Shown: positions 7,040 to 14,129 of the stretch, piece by piece
How positions within the stretch are numbered: the first letter of the stretch is position 1
Layout: each line of letters starts with the position of its first letter
Assembly (NCBI GenBank): GCA_944387755.1
Contig: CALXGC010000026.1
Location: forward strand, 1 to 25,311
Direction of reading: 5' to 3'
DNA from: an uncultured Oscillospiraceae bacterium
GTDB lineage: Bacteria; Bacillota_A; Clostridia; Oscillospirales; Oscillospiraceae
DNA length: 25,311 nt
Position numbers and translations under genes: made by a program
Notes under the pieces: model-generated
Databases searched by the model: none
The model's input: the letters and a program-made list of their open reading frames with translations, nothing else
What the model was told of the DNA's origin: nothing

Positions 7040-7096
7040 AGCCACACGCATAGAGGCTTTTGGGGAAACGCGTGCGGAGGGAACGCCAAAAAAGGA

Positions 7097-7125
7097 TTGA
7101 CAAGCGCGCGGCCATCCGCTATGAT
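7097..7125 (+). promoter_or_regulatory. Strong promoter of the PfoR/EIIC-like gene
   Basis: Perfect TTGACA (7097-7102), 17-base spacer, TATGAT (7120-7125). The palindrome at 7125-7160 starts on the last base of the -10 box. Confidence 0.88.
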
Positions 7126-7160
7126 GTGGTATACAGGTGTCTTGACATCTGTATACCACA
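7125..7160. promoter_or_regulatory. 36-base palindromic operator covering the transcription start
   Basis: TGTGGTATACAGGTGTC (7125-7141), two central T, then the inverse at 7144-7160 with a single G/T mismatch (7137 against 7148). No T-run follows, and its position directly after the -10 box is typical for repressor blocking. The core GTGTC-TT-GACAT resembles the Firmicute NiaR box as I remember it. That link is a hypothesis. Confidence 0.8.
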
Positions 7161-7193
7161 TTTCTGATTTTCTGAAAAATTTCAACAAAGCGG

Positions 7194-8312
7194 GTGGTCC
7201 ATGTGGAAAACTTCAGAGGGTTTCTCCGGCGGAAGAACATTGTGATTTCCGCAAAGCGATACGGCATTGACGCCCTGGGCGCGATGGCCCAGGGCCTGTT
7301 CTGTTCTCTGCTCATCGGGACGATTTTGAACACGCTGGGCACGCAGTTCGGCGTGGGCTTTCTCACCGCGCAGCTCATCACCATCAACGGCGTGGGCTAT
7401 ACGGCGGGCGGGCTGGCCAGCTTTATGAGCGGTCCGGCGATGGCGGTGGCCATTGGGTACGCCCTCCAGGCCCCTCCCATGGTGCTCTTCTCCCTGGTGA
7501 CGGTGGGGTACGCCTGCAACGCCCTGGGGGGCGCCGGCGGACCGCTGGCGGTGCTGTTTGTGGCCATTATCGCCGCCGAGGTGGGCAAGGCGGTATCCAA
7601 AGAGACAAAAGTTGACATTCTGGTGACGCCCATCGTGACGATTCTCACGGGGCTTGGGGCCGCCTGGGTGATTGCGCCTCCCATCGGCAGCGCGGCCAAC
7701 GCCTTCGGACAGCTCATCATGCGCACCACGGAGCTCCAGCCCTTCTTCATGGGCATTTTGGTCTCCGTCCTGGTGGGAATCGCCTTGACGCTGCCCATCT
7801 CCTCCGCGGCCATCTGCGCGGCGCTGGGTCTCACCGGGCTGGCGGGCGGCGCGGCGGTGGCGGGCTGCTGCGCCAACATGGTGGGCTTCGCCGTGCTGTC
7901 CTTCCGGGAAAACCGGTGGGGCGGCCTGGTGAGCCAGGGCCTGGGCACCTCCATGCTGCAAATGCCCAACATCGTGCGCAATCCCCGCATCTGGCTCCCC
8001 GCCATCCTCGCCTCCGCCGTCACCGGCCCTCTGGCCACCTGCGTCTTCCGCCTGGAGATGAACGGCGACCCCATCAACGCCGGCATGGGCACCTGCGGCC
8101 TGTGCGGACAGCTGGGCATTTGGACCGGCTGGGTGAACCCAAGCCAGGCGGCTTTGACCAACGGGGCGGCGGCCATCGCCCCCGGCCTGTTTGACTGGGC
8201 GGGGCTGATTCTCATCTCCTTCGTGCTGCCCGCCGTCCTCACCTGGATTTTTGGGCTGTTTTTCCGGAAAATCGGGTGGATCAAGCCGGGGGATTTGACG
8301 CTTCCCCAGTGA
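7194..8312 (+). CDS. PfoR/PTS EIIC-type (COG3641-like) multi-pass membrane protein
   Basis: Integral membrane protein of about 372 residues with roughly ten hydrophobic segments and glycine-rich repeats. It resembles the PfoR family, annotated as PTS EIIC type 2. Typical stretches are GIDALGAMAQGLFCSLLIGTI, ISSAAICAALGL and GGAAVAGCCANMVGFA. No EIIA, EIIB or HPr gene accompanies it, so sugar phosphotransfer is doubtful. A solute transport role is an inference. The start is uncertain: GTG at 7194, or GTG at 7203 with GGGTGG six bases upstream. It is transcribed alone behind a strong promoter with a palindromic operator, implying control by a specific small-molecule-responsive repressor. The tnpB element is inserted 35 bases behind its stop codon. 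Confidence 0.78.
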   Translation: MVHVENFRGFLRRKNIVISAKRYGIDALGAMAQGLFCSLLIGTILNTLGTQFGVGFLTAQLITINGVGYTAGGLASFMSGPAMAVAIGYALQAPPMVLFSLVTVGYACNALGGAGGPLAVLFVAIIAAEVGKAVSKETKVDILVTPIVTILTGLGAAWVIAPPIGSAANAFGQLIMRTTELQPFFMGILVSVLVGIALTLPISSAAICAALGLTGLAGGAAVAGCCANMVGFAVLSFRENRWGGLVSQGLGTSMLQMPNIVRNPRIWLPAILASAVTGPLATCVFRLEMNGDPINAGMGTCGLCGQLGIWTGWVNPSQAALTNGAAAIAPGLFDWAGLILISFVLPAVLTWIFGLFFRKIGWIKPGDLTLPQ

Positions 8313-8346
8313 CGCCCCAGGAATTTTGTTGGAGAACAGTCGAAGC

Positions 8347-8470
8347 TTGACACTCCCCACGGATAAATCCGGAGGATTCTCGGTTCAGCGAGTATAGCGC
8401 CGTGGTTGCGTCTTATGCACTCTCCCCGATCGTATAGGTTCGGACGTGTCCCGCCCTACCGTGATAGACT
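8347..8470 (-). ncRNA. Predicted omega-RNA region (3' end of tnpB transcript to right end)
   Basis: For TnpB proteins the guide RNA comes from the 3' part of the tnpB transcript through the right end, and the guide is the flanking DNA just past it. Here 124 bases separate the tnpB stop from TCAA, including several pairing segments such as GGTAGGGCGGGACACGTCC and the end hairpin. The scaffold may begin further upstream inside tnpB. The guide would begin GCTTCGACTGTTCTCC (complement of 8346 and below). Confidence 0.6.
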
Positions 8471-9581
8471 ACGCCAGCAGGCGCAGGCCTTCATTCAAGA
8501 TGTTCTTTGCAGCGTTGACGTCCCGGTCGTGGTGCTCACCGCAGACCGGGCAGACCCACTCTCTAACAGATAGGTCCTTCGTTCCGGGCCATTGAGCACC
8601 ACAAGCGGAGCATAGCTGGGAAGAAGGATAGAAACGGTCTACCGTGACCACCCGCTTCCCGTACCACGCCGCCTTGTACTCCAACTGCCGCCGGAACTCA
8701 CCCCAGGAAGCGTCAGAGACAGACCGGGCCAGAGAATGGTTCTTCACCATGTTCTTGGGGGCTAAGTTCTCCACGGCAATCAGGTCGTAGTCCCGGACAA
8801 GCTGAGTAGACAGTTTATGCAGCGTGTCGTTCCTTTGATTTACTATCCGCTCATGTAGCCGTGCCACTTTAACTCTCGCCTTTTCTCTGCGCTTGCTCCC
8901 CTTTGATTTTCGGGAGAGCTGGCGTTGGAGGCGGGCAAGTTTTCGGGTGCTCTTGGACAGGTACTTGTGATTGGGATATTCCACACCATCAGAAGTGATA
9001 GCGAATGATTTGAGGCCCATATCAAGGCCCACGATGGCCCCAGTGCTGGGAAGCGGCTCAATCTCTACATCGGTACAGCACAGAGCAACAAAATACTTGC
9101 CGCTGGGGTTTTGACTGACGGTGGCGGACAGGATACGGCCCTTCACTTCTTTGGAGACACGGCACTTCACAAGGCCGAGCTTCGGGATTTGGACGTAGTT
9201 ACCAACGACTTTGATGTTAGTTCCAACACACTTACTCTTGTATGACAGGCGGCGATTCTTCTTGCTCTTGAATTTCGGGTAGCCAGGTTTCTCACCGTTT
9301 TTAACCCTGCGGAAGAAGTTCTGATATGCCACATCAAGCATTTGGACAGAGGATTGTAGGGCAGTAGCATCAACCTCACGGAGCCACGGGATTTCTTTCT
9401 TCATGGAAGTTAGTTCCTTGTCTTGTTGGAACCGTGTGGGCGCCTTGCCCGCAGCCTTGTATTCTGCAACCCGCTGGGCGAGAAAATGGTTGTAGACGTA
9501 CCGAGCGCAGCCGAAAGTTTTCTGGATAAGCGTCTGCTGCTCAATGCTCGGATACATCCTGAATTTGTACGAATACTCCAC
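8469..9581 (-). CDS. tnpB: RNA-guided endonuclease TnpB (IS200/IS605 family)
   Basis: Omega-RNA-guided DNA nuclease of transposon maintenance, ancestor of Cas12. The 370-residue protein appears intact. The N-terminal OrfB HTH/REC-like region is [12 protein letters not shown]...[12 protein letters not shown]. The RuvC catalytic residues are D187 ([10 protein letters not shown]), E271 ([10 protein letters not shown]) and D352 or D354 ([10 protein letters not shown]). The zinc ribbon cysteines are C324, C327, C344 and C347. The start is GTG at 9579-9581 with GAGGTGAG about five bases upstream. Base composition is visibly lower in GC than its neighbours, consistent with acquisition. There is no tnpA partner. 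It lies antisense to the genes on both sides. Confidence 0.95.
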   Translation of the reverse strand: MEYSYKFRMYPSIEQQTLIQKTFGCARYVYNHFLAQRVAEYKAAGKAPTRFQQDKELTSMKKEIPWLREVDATALQSSVQMLDVAYQNFFRRVKNGEKPGYPKFKSKKNRRLSYKSKCVGTNIKVVGNYVQIPKLGLVKCRVSKEVKGRILSATVSQNPSGKYFVALCCTDVEIEPLPSTGAIVGLDMGLKSFAITSDGVEYPNHKYLSKSTRKLARLQRQLSRKSKGSKRREKARVKVARLHERIVNQRNDTLHKLSTQLVRDYDLIAVENLAPKNMVKNHSLARSVSDASWGEFRRQLEYKAAWYGKRVVTVDRFYPSSQLCSACGAQWPGTKDLSVREWVCPVCGEHHDRDVNAAKNILNEGLRLLA

Positions 9582-9717
9582 TTTCTCACCTCATTTCTAA
9601 CGAAACCATACCATAAAATCAGAACATAATCAATAGGAAAGGGCCGGGCCGCTTATATCCCCATAGATAAATCCAGGGGCTTTACGCCGCTGTTTGGTAA
9701 AATCTTTGTGAGAAGGC

Positions 9718-9746
9718 TTGCTTTTTGCGAAATTTTAAGGTATCCT
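9718..9746 (+). promoter_or_regulatory. Probable promoter of the YitT-family gene
   Basis: TTGCTT (9718-9723), 17 bases, TATCCT (9741-9746), ending 44 bases before the start codon. It lies just outside the left end of the tnpB element. Confidence 0.5.
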
Positions 9747-9790
9747 CTCCCCTGGGATTTTGAGAAACTGCAAAACTAGGGAGGAGCAAG

Positions 9791-10666
9791 ATGAAAAAAC
9801 GCAGCCGGCTTCTGACGCTGTTTTACATGGTGCTCAGCTGTGTGCTGAGCAGTATCGCGGTCAACTGGGTCGCCCTGCCCAACGGCTTTGTGGTGACGGG
9901 CCTCACCGGACTGTCCATGACCGTGGAGCACTTTACAAATATCAACTACGCGCTGTTCTTTTACGCCCTGACGCTGCTCATGCTGCTGGGCACCTATCTG
10001 ACTCTGGGCCGCAAAGAGGTCTCCAACATCATCTTCCTTTCGGTGCTCTACCCCTTTGTGCTCTGGGTGCTCAACCATGTGCAGGTGGAAATCATTCTGG
10101 AGGACAAGCTCATCGCCGTCATGCTCTTCGGCGTCATCTACGGCGTGGGGGCGGGGCTGACCTACCGCATGGGCTACTCCTACGGGGGGACGGACACCCT
10201 CTCCAAGATTTTGAAGAAGAAGCTGCTCCGGGCCTCGGAGCTGAAGAACATCATGCTGGTGCTGGAGGGGAGCATTATGCTCATTATGCTCTCCGCCTTC
10301 AGCCTGGACGTGGTGGCCTACGCCTTCGTGGGGCAGATTATTTACATCAACTGCATGAACTACATGGTCTTCAACCTGGGGCCCAAGCTCTACGAGGTGG
10401 AGATCATCTGCGACCACCCCGACGAGATCGAGCGCTTCATCATCGACGACATCCACAAGGGCGCCACCATCGACCAGGTCATCGGCGGCTACTCCAAGGA
10501 GACCAAAATTCAGCTGGACTGCGTGTGCAACTCCAGGGAGTACGTCCAGCTCCGGGAGTTCATCCGGGACCAGGGGTACGACTGCTTCATCAAGGTCTAT
10601 CCCCTCACCCACGTGTTCGGCCACAACAAGGACTTCCATAAGCTCAACGACGAGAATCTGGAGTAA
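9791..10666 (+). CDS. YitT family membrane protein (DUF2179 C-terminal domain)
   Basis: Membrane protein of unknown transport role. The 291-residue product has about five hydrophobic segments in residues 8-200, with the family's NGFVVTGLTGLSM and GVIYGVGAGLTYRMGYSYGGTDTLSKIL. A soluble C-terminal DUF2179 domain covers about 215-280 (VEIICDHPDEIERFII to RDQGYDCFIKVYPL). Length is normal. The ATG at 9791 follows AGGGAGGAG. Single gene between the tnpB element and a convergent terminator. Confidence 0.92.
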   Translation: MKKRSRLLTLFYMVLSCVLSSIAVNWVALPNGFVVTGLTGLSMTVEHFTNINYALFFYALTLLMLLGTYLTLGRKEVSNIIFLSVLYPFVLWVLNHVQVEIILEDKLIAVMLFGVIYGVGAGLTYRMGYSYGGTDTLSKILKKKLLRASELKNIMLVLEGSIMLIMLSAFSLDVVAYAFVGQIIYINCMNYMVFNLGPKLYEVEIICDHPDEIERFIIDDIHKGATIDQVIGGYSKETKIQLDCVCNSREYVQLREFIRDQGYDCFIKVYPLTHVFGHNKDFHKLNDENLE

Positions 10667-10676
10667 AATTTCAAAC

Positions 10677-10714
10677 GCAAAAACGCGCCCCGGAGCATTC
10701 CGCTCCGGGGCGCG
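10677..10714 (-). terminator. Terminator of the minus-strand Gx/apbE unit (convergent)
   Basis: Perfect 13-bp stem CGCGCCCCGGAGC/GCTCCGGGGCGCG with a 5-base loop. The T-run (TTTTTGCGTTT) follows on the minus strand, so it mainly ends the gene at 10720. It can also fold in YitT transcripts. Confidence 0.88.
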
Positions 10715-10719
10715 CTGCT

Positions 10720-11238
10720 TCAGGGGGAAATTTTGTCCAGCCGGCCAATGAGAAACTGGGCGCACAGGCCGGTAAACAGGCCGCTGGCCGCTCCGGCCAG
10801 GACCAGATAGGGCAGATAGGCCAGCACCGCCCAGGTGCGCATCAGGGCGGCGGCCACCAGAAGCTGGCCCAGGTTGTGAGCGATGGCGGAGACAGGGCTG
10901 CACAGCCAGAGCTGCTCCCTGGTGAACAGCCGGCGCAGCAGCGCCAGCACCGCCCAGCACAGCAGTCCGCCCCCCAGGCTGTAGAACAGGGTCATCATCT
11001 GTCCGGAGAACATGGAGCCCAGCAGCACGCGGGCCAGCAGAACCATCAGGGCGTCCCCCGGCCCCAGGACAAAGACGGCGTATACGGTGACAATGTTGGC
11101 CAGGCCCAGCTTCACGCCGGGGATGGGGATGGCCACGGGGATCTGCGCCTCGGCCATGAAGATGGTCAGGGCGATGGCGGTGAGCAGGGCCAGCCGGGTG
11201 AGACGGCGGGCCCCCTTATCCGGCGGCGGCGTCGGCAT
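10720..11238 (-). CDS. Gx transporter family / heptaprenyl diphosphate synthase component I-like membrane protein
   Basis: Small integral membrane protein (172 residues, about five hydrophobic segments) resembling ECF S components. The diagnostic block is IPVAIPIPGVKLGLANIVTVYAVFVLGPGDALMVLLARVLLGS. Despite its family name it lacks prenyltransferase aspartate motifs, so enzyme activity is unlikely. I chose the ATG at 11236-11238 because GGGAGGGGAG precedes it. It overlaps the end of the NusG-II gene by 23 bases, indicating translational coupling. Homologues commonly sit next to NusG-domain-II and ApbE proteins. From memory, a similar pair (EetA/EetB) belongs to the Listeria flavin-based extracellular electron-transfer locus. 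Function here is inferred from that context. Confidence 0.85.
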   Translation of the reverse strand: MPTPPPDKGARRLTRLALLTAIALTIFMAEAQIPVAIPIPGVKLGLANIVTVYAVFVLGPGDALMVLLARVLLGSMFSGQMMTLFYSLGGGLLCWAVLALLRRLFTREQLWLCSPVSAIAHNLGQLLVAAALMRTWAVLAYLPYLVLAGAASGLFTGLCAQFLIGRLDKISP

Positions 11239-11596
11239 AGGACTCCCCTCCCGTAATTTCAATGACAATCTGGTGGGGCAGGCAGACGATGGGCACGGCG
11301 GCGTCCGAGACCCACCCCTGCCGGACGCACACCTGGTCGGGGCAGTTGGCGCTGTACATCCGCACCCGGCCGGGGGCCAGCTCCACCACGTTCTCCCCGC
11401 CGTCCTCCCCCGTCAGCGTCAGGGTGCGGGACGCCTGGAGCCGGTCCAGCCGGACGGATTCCACCAGCACGCCGCCCTGATAGATCTCCGCCGTCACGGC
11501 GGCGCCGGCGCGGGCCCTTTGCCAGAGGAGAAAGCCGGCGCAGGCCAGCACCGCCGCCAGAAGCCCCCCGGCCAGCAGAACGGTCCGGCGCTTCAC
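11216..11596 (-). CDS. Membrane-anchored NusG domain II-containing protein
   Basis: A 126-residue protein with one N-terminal membrane anchor (VLLAGGLLAAVLACAGFLLW, residues 6-25) and an extracytoplasmic NusG domain II. The domain shows ITxEIYQGGVLVESVRL-like strands and the family's cysteine pair in SANCPDQVCVRQGWV, then IVCLPHQIVIEI. It shares only a domain fold with the elongation factor NusG. The start is GTG at 11594-11596, overlapping the apbE stop by four bases (GTGA). A longer in-frame extension to 11872 is antisense/shadow sequence and was rejected. The surrounding genes suggest a role in flavoprotein or quinone-linked electron transfer at the cell surface. Confidence 0.85.
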   Translation of the reverse strand: MKRRTVLLAGGLLAAVLACAGFLLWQRARAGAAVTAEIYQGGVLVESVRLDRLQASRTLTLTGEDGGENVVELAPGRVRMYSANCPDQVCVRQGWVSDAAVPIVCLPHQIVIEITGGESYADAAAG

Positions 11597-12615
11597 GGGG
11601 CAATCACCGCCAGTTCCCAGCCCTGGCCCTCCGCCAGGTCGAAGGAGTCCTCCAGTCCCGGCGTGATCCACACGCCGCCGTCCTCCTCCGCCAGGACCAG
11701 CTCCACCTCCAGCTCCGGGTGGTCCCGCCAGAAATCCGCCGCCTTCTCCGCCCCCATGACGAACAGGGCGGTGGACAGGGCGTCGCACACCGTGCCGTCG
11801 CCGCCGATGACGGTGACGGAGAGCAGGCCGCTGTGGGCGGGGGCGGCGGCGTCCGGGTCCATGATGTGCCAATACTGGACGCCGTCCTCCTCAAACTACC
11901 GCTGGTAGCCGCCGGAGGTGACAACCGCCTGGTCCGCCGCGTCCACCGCCCCCAGGGCGGTCTGTCCGCCGCCCGCCGGGTCTGTGACGGCAATCCGCCA
12001 GGGGTCCCCGTCGCCGCTGGCCCCCACGGTCTGGACGTTGCCCCCCAGCTGAAGCAGGGCGCAGTCCGCCCCGGCTTCCCGCAGCTCCTGGGCCAGCAGC
12101 GCGCCGGTATAGCCCTTGGCCACCGCCCCCAAATCCAGCTCCATCCCCTCCGGCAGCCGGGCCCGGAGGTTCTCCGCGTCCAGCTCCAGCCGGGTGTAAT
12201 CAATGCGGGCCCGGAGGTCCTCCAGCTCCTCCTGGGCTGGCACGCGGTACGCCCCGGTGGTAAAGCCCCAGGCCTGCACCGCCGGATAGGCGGTCAGATC
12301 CAGCGCCCCGCCGGTGATTTCGCACAGGGCCAGGGTCCTCTCCAGCAGGTCCACCGTCTCCGGGGACAGGTCCACCCACGCCCCGCCGCTGTGATTCAGC
12401 GCCCAGATCTCGCTGTCCTCGTCCGTCACATCCCACAGGTCCTCCAGGCGGTAGACCGTATCCGCCGCCTGGGCGGCCAGCTCCTCCCCGCTTTTCCCAT
12501 AGATTTCCATGGCCATCACCGTGTCCATGGCGAAAATCTGCACGGAGGCGGGCTTTGCGGCGCACCCGGACAGGAGCGCGGCGGCCAGAACCGGCGCCCA
12601 CATGTATTTTCTCAT
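11593..12615 (-). pseudogene. apbE: ApbE FAD:protein FMN transferase, split by an in-frame amber codon
   Basis: Extracytoplasmic lipoprotein that would attach FMN to Ser/Thr of target proteins. Residues 1-19 are a lipoprotein signal with lipobox LLSGC. Typical ApbE blocks follow: MDTVMAMEIYG, ELDLGAVAKGYTG, LLQLGGNV, PWRIAVTDP and VVTSGGYQR. At 11896-11898 a TAG replaces the codon expected for Tyr in the family block SGxYxRYF. The same frame then continues FEEDGVQYWHIMDPD, through the Mg-site region CDALSTALFVMG, to VIAP and TGA at 11593. The two parts (239 and about 100 residues) together make a normal ApbE. The fragment alone lacks the DP and DALST regions and should be inactive unless the codon is read through. 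One base change or a sequencing error would explain it. Confidence 0.9.
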
Positions 12616-12637
12616 GGTCTCACCTCTCCGCCGGGGC

Positions 12638-12880
12638 TCACAGCACTTCCCGGTACAGGGCGGAGGCGTCCGCCTTGCCCACGCTCTCCGCCACGGCCAG
12701 CACCTCCACCTTTACGGCGCGCTCGCCGAATTTCAGCTCCAGTACGTCCCCCGCCTTCACCTCATAGCTGGCCTTCACCGGCCGGCCGTTGGCGGAGATT
12801 CTTCCGTTGTCACAGGCCTCGTTGGCCACGGTGCGCCGCTTGATCAGACGGGACACCTTCAGCCATTTGTCCAGCCGCAT
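12638..12880 (-). CDS. rqcP: S4-domain RNA-binding protein RqcP (YabO)
   Basis: Small S4-fold protein of bacterial ribosome-associated quality control. With RqcH it drives alanine tailing on stalled 50S-peptidyl-tRNA complexes. The 80-residue product matches the family closely: MRLDKWLKVSRLIKRRTVANEACDNGRISANGRPVKASYEVKAG, split in the S4 core, then VLELKFGERAVKVEV. I chose the ATG at 12878-12880 (AAGGAG nine bases upstream). An ATG two codons earlier is possible. Position after mazG and the flippase is the conserved yabM-yabN-yabO order of Bacillus, except that hup lies between here. A terminator just upstream means it needs readthrough or its own promoter. Confidence 0.92.
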   Translation of the reverse strand: MRLDKWLKVSRLIKRRTVANEACDNGRISANGRPVKASYEVKAGDVLELKFGERAVKVEVLAVAESVGKADASALYREVL

Positions 12881-12924
12881 ACGCATGTTCTCCTTTTCTG
12901 ATGTTCTGATTTTCGCAGGGACAG

Positions 12925-12959
12925 GCAAAAAGAGGGGGCCGGCACGGCGGCCGGCCCCC
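12925..12959 (-). terminator. Terminator behind hup
   Basis: GGGGGCCGGC (minus strand of 12950-12959) pairs with GCCGGCCCCC (12934-12943), followed by TCTTTTTGCC. It begins about 10 bases after the hup stop codon. Confidence 0.9.
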
Positions 12960-12969
12960 GGATCAGCGT

Positions 12970-13245
12970 TTACTGGGACACCGCGTCCTTCAGGGCCTTA
13001 CCGGCCTTGAAGACCGGCATTTTCCCCTGTGCGATGTGGATCTCCTCGCCGGTTTTGGGGTTGCGGCCCACGCGGGCGGCGCGGTCCTTCACCTCGAAGG
13101 AGCCGAAGCCCACCAGCTGCACCTTCTCCCCCTGGACGAGGGCCTGGGTAATGGCGTCCACCGCGGCGGCGACGGCGGCCTCGGCGTCCTTTTTGGACAG
13201 GCCGGCCTTCTCCGATACGGCGGCAATCAATTCGGTTTTGTTCAT
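12970..13245 (-). CDS. hup: DNA-binding protein HU
   Basis: Histone-like dimeric nucleoid protein. The 91-residue product is canonical: [20 protein letters not shown] at the N-terminus, [17 protein letters not shown], and the DNA-intercalating arm [26 protein letters not shown]. The ATG at 13243-13245 has GAGGAGGA nine bases upstream. It sits 51 bases downstream of mazG on the same strand and is followed by its own strong terminator. No promoter is obvious in the short gap, so transcription probably enters from upstream. Confidence 0.98.
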   Translation of the reverse strand: MNKTELIAAVSEKAGLSKKDAEAAVAAAVDAITQALVQGEKVQLVGFGSFEVKDRAARVGRNPKTGEEIHIAQGKMPVFKAGKALKDAVSQ

Positions 13246-13296
13246 GACTGTTCCTCCTCAAAAACGTTGGCGGCCGGACGGCCTGACTTCGGCGCG

Positions 13297-14088
13297 TTAC
13301 GGCTTTGCGGACTGCTTTGCCCTGGCCCAGAGGGCCTCCAGCTCCTCCAGAGGGAGGCTGTTCAGGGGCCGTCCTCCGGCGCTCTCCTCCACCGCCTGGA
13401 AGCGGCGGATGAATTTGTCGCAGGCGCGGGTCAGGGCCTGTTCGCTGTCCAGGCCCAGGAAGCGGCCGGCCTTCACGGCGGCGAAGAGCAGGTCCCCCAG
13501 CTCCTCCTCCGGGTCTCCGTCCCCCTGGGCGGCGCGGCGGAGCTCCTCCGCCTCCTCGGACAGCTTGTCCAAAGCGGGGCCCGCCTCCGGCCAGTCGAAG
13601 CCGGCCTTGGCGGCCTTGCTCTGAATCTTCTCCGCCCGGATGAGGGCGGGCAGGGAGCGGGCCACCGCCTTCAGGGTGTCCGCGGCGGTGCGCTGGTCCT
13701 TCTCCTCCCGCTTCTGGGCTTCCCAGGTGTCCAGCGCCTGGGCGCAGTTGCCGGCGTGGGCCTGTCCGAAGACGTGGGGGTGGCGGAAGACCATCTTTTT
13801 GGCCACGCCGTCCACCACGTCGTCAAAGGTAAACAGGCCCTCCTCCTGGGCCATCTGGGCGTGGAACACCACCTGGAGGAGCACGTCGCCCAGCTCCTCC
13901 TGCAGGTGCTCCGGGCTGTGCTCGTCGATGGCCTCCGCGGCCTCATAGGCCTCCTCCAGCATATTCCGCCGGATGCTCTCGTGGGTCTGCTCCCGGTCCC
14001 AGGGGCAGCCCCCCGGCGCCCGGAGCAGCGCCACAATGCGGCGCAGATTCTGGATGTCATAGCGCTCCATATACTGAAAATCTACCAC
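13297..14088 (-). CDS. mazG: Nucleoside triphosphate pyrophosphohydrolase MazG
   Basis: Hydrolyses NTPs and dNTPs to NMP and pyrophosphate as a housecleaning enzyme. Two tandem MazG domains are visible. The first has GGCPWDREQTHESIRRNMLEEAYEAAEAID and the EELGDVLLQVVFHAQ metal-binding helix. The second, degenerate in its first half, has EEAEELRRAAQGDGDPEEELGDLLFAAVKAGRFLG. About 263 residues from a GTG at 14086-14088, chosen because GAAGGAAG stands about seven bases upstream. The frame is open to a GTG at 14121 and contains an ATG at 14070. It follows the SpoVB-like flippase by 41 bases, as yabN follows yabM in Bacillus. Confidence 0.95.
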   Translation of the reverse strand: MVDFQYMERYDIQNLRRIVALLRAPGGCPWDREQTHESIRRNMLEEAYEAAEAIDEHSPEHLQEELGDVLLQVVFHAQMAQEEGLFTFDDVVDGVAKKMVFRHPHVFGQAHAGNCAQALDTWEAQKREEKDQRTAADTLKAVARSLPALIRAEKIQSKAAKAGFDWPEAGPALDKLSEEAEELRRAAQGDGDPEEELGDLLFAAVKAGRFLGLDSEQALTRACDKFIRRFQAVEESAGGRPLNSLPLEELEALWARAKQSAKP

Positions 14089-14129
14089 AATCTCGCTTCC
14101 TTCGCAAGGTATTTTTTGCACTTCACCGG

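Larger units (their letters stand above)
6788..7096. other. Repeat-rich intergenic stretch without genes
   Basis: About 310 bases before the next promoter are filled with repeats: copy A, a segment CCTCGCTTCGCTCGG plus hairpin CCTCCCCCAAGGGGGGAGG (about 6887-6926), copy B and the reversed element at 7017-7039. No coding ORF or other function is visible. Confidence 0.7.
8347..9696 (-). mobile_element. IS200/IS605-type element with tnpB only, IS608-like ends
   Basis: Read on the minus strand, the left end is flanked by TTAC (9697-9700), followed by 13 bases, AAAG (9680-9683) and a hairpin (9659-9679) with GGATTTATC at its centre. The right end has GAAT (8376-8379), a matching hairpin (8355-8375) and TCAA (8347-8350). 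TTAC/AAAG and TCAA/GAAT are the cleavage and guide tetranucleotides described for IS608. Both hairpins carry an unpaired T on the 3' side of the stem. No tnpA is present, so mobility would need a transposase in trans. There is no target-site duplication, as expected for this family. Length about 1350 bases. Confidence 0.88.

Noticed and set aside
7125..7160. Intrinsic terminator or attenuator
   Set aside because: The stem is moderately AT-rich, begins at the -10 box so it would be only partly transcribed, and has no T-run.
11597..11872. Extension of the NusG domain II frame upstream of 11596
   Set aside because: It overlaps the true apbE C-terminal frame, which matches the family; the GTG at 11596 directly precedes the membrane anchor.
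11896..11898. Pyrrolysine or other recoding at the apbE amber codon
   Set aside because: The family residue is an ordinary Tyr, no downstream recoding structure is evident, and a point mutation or sequencing error is simpler. Kept only as a checkable alternative.
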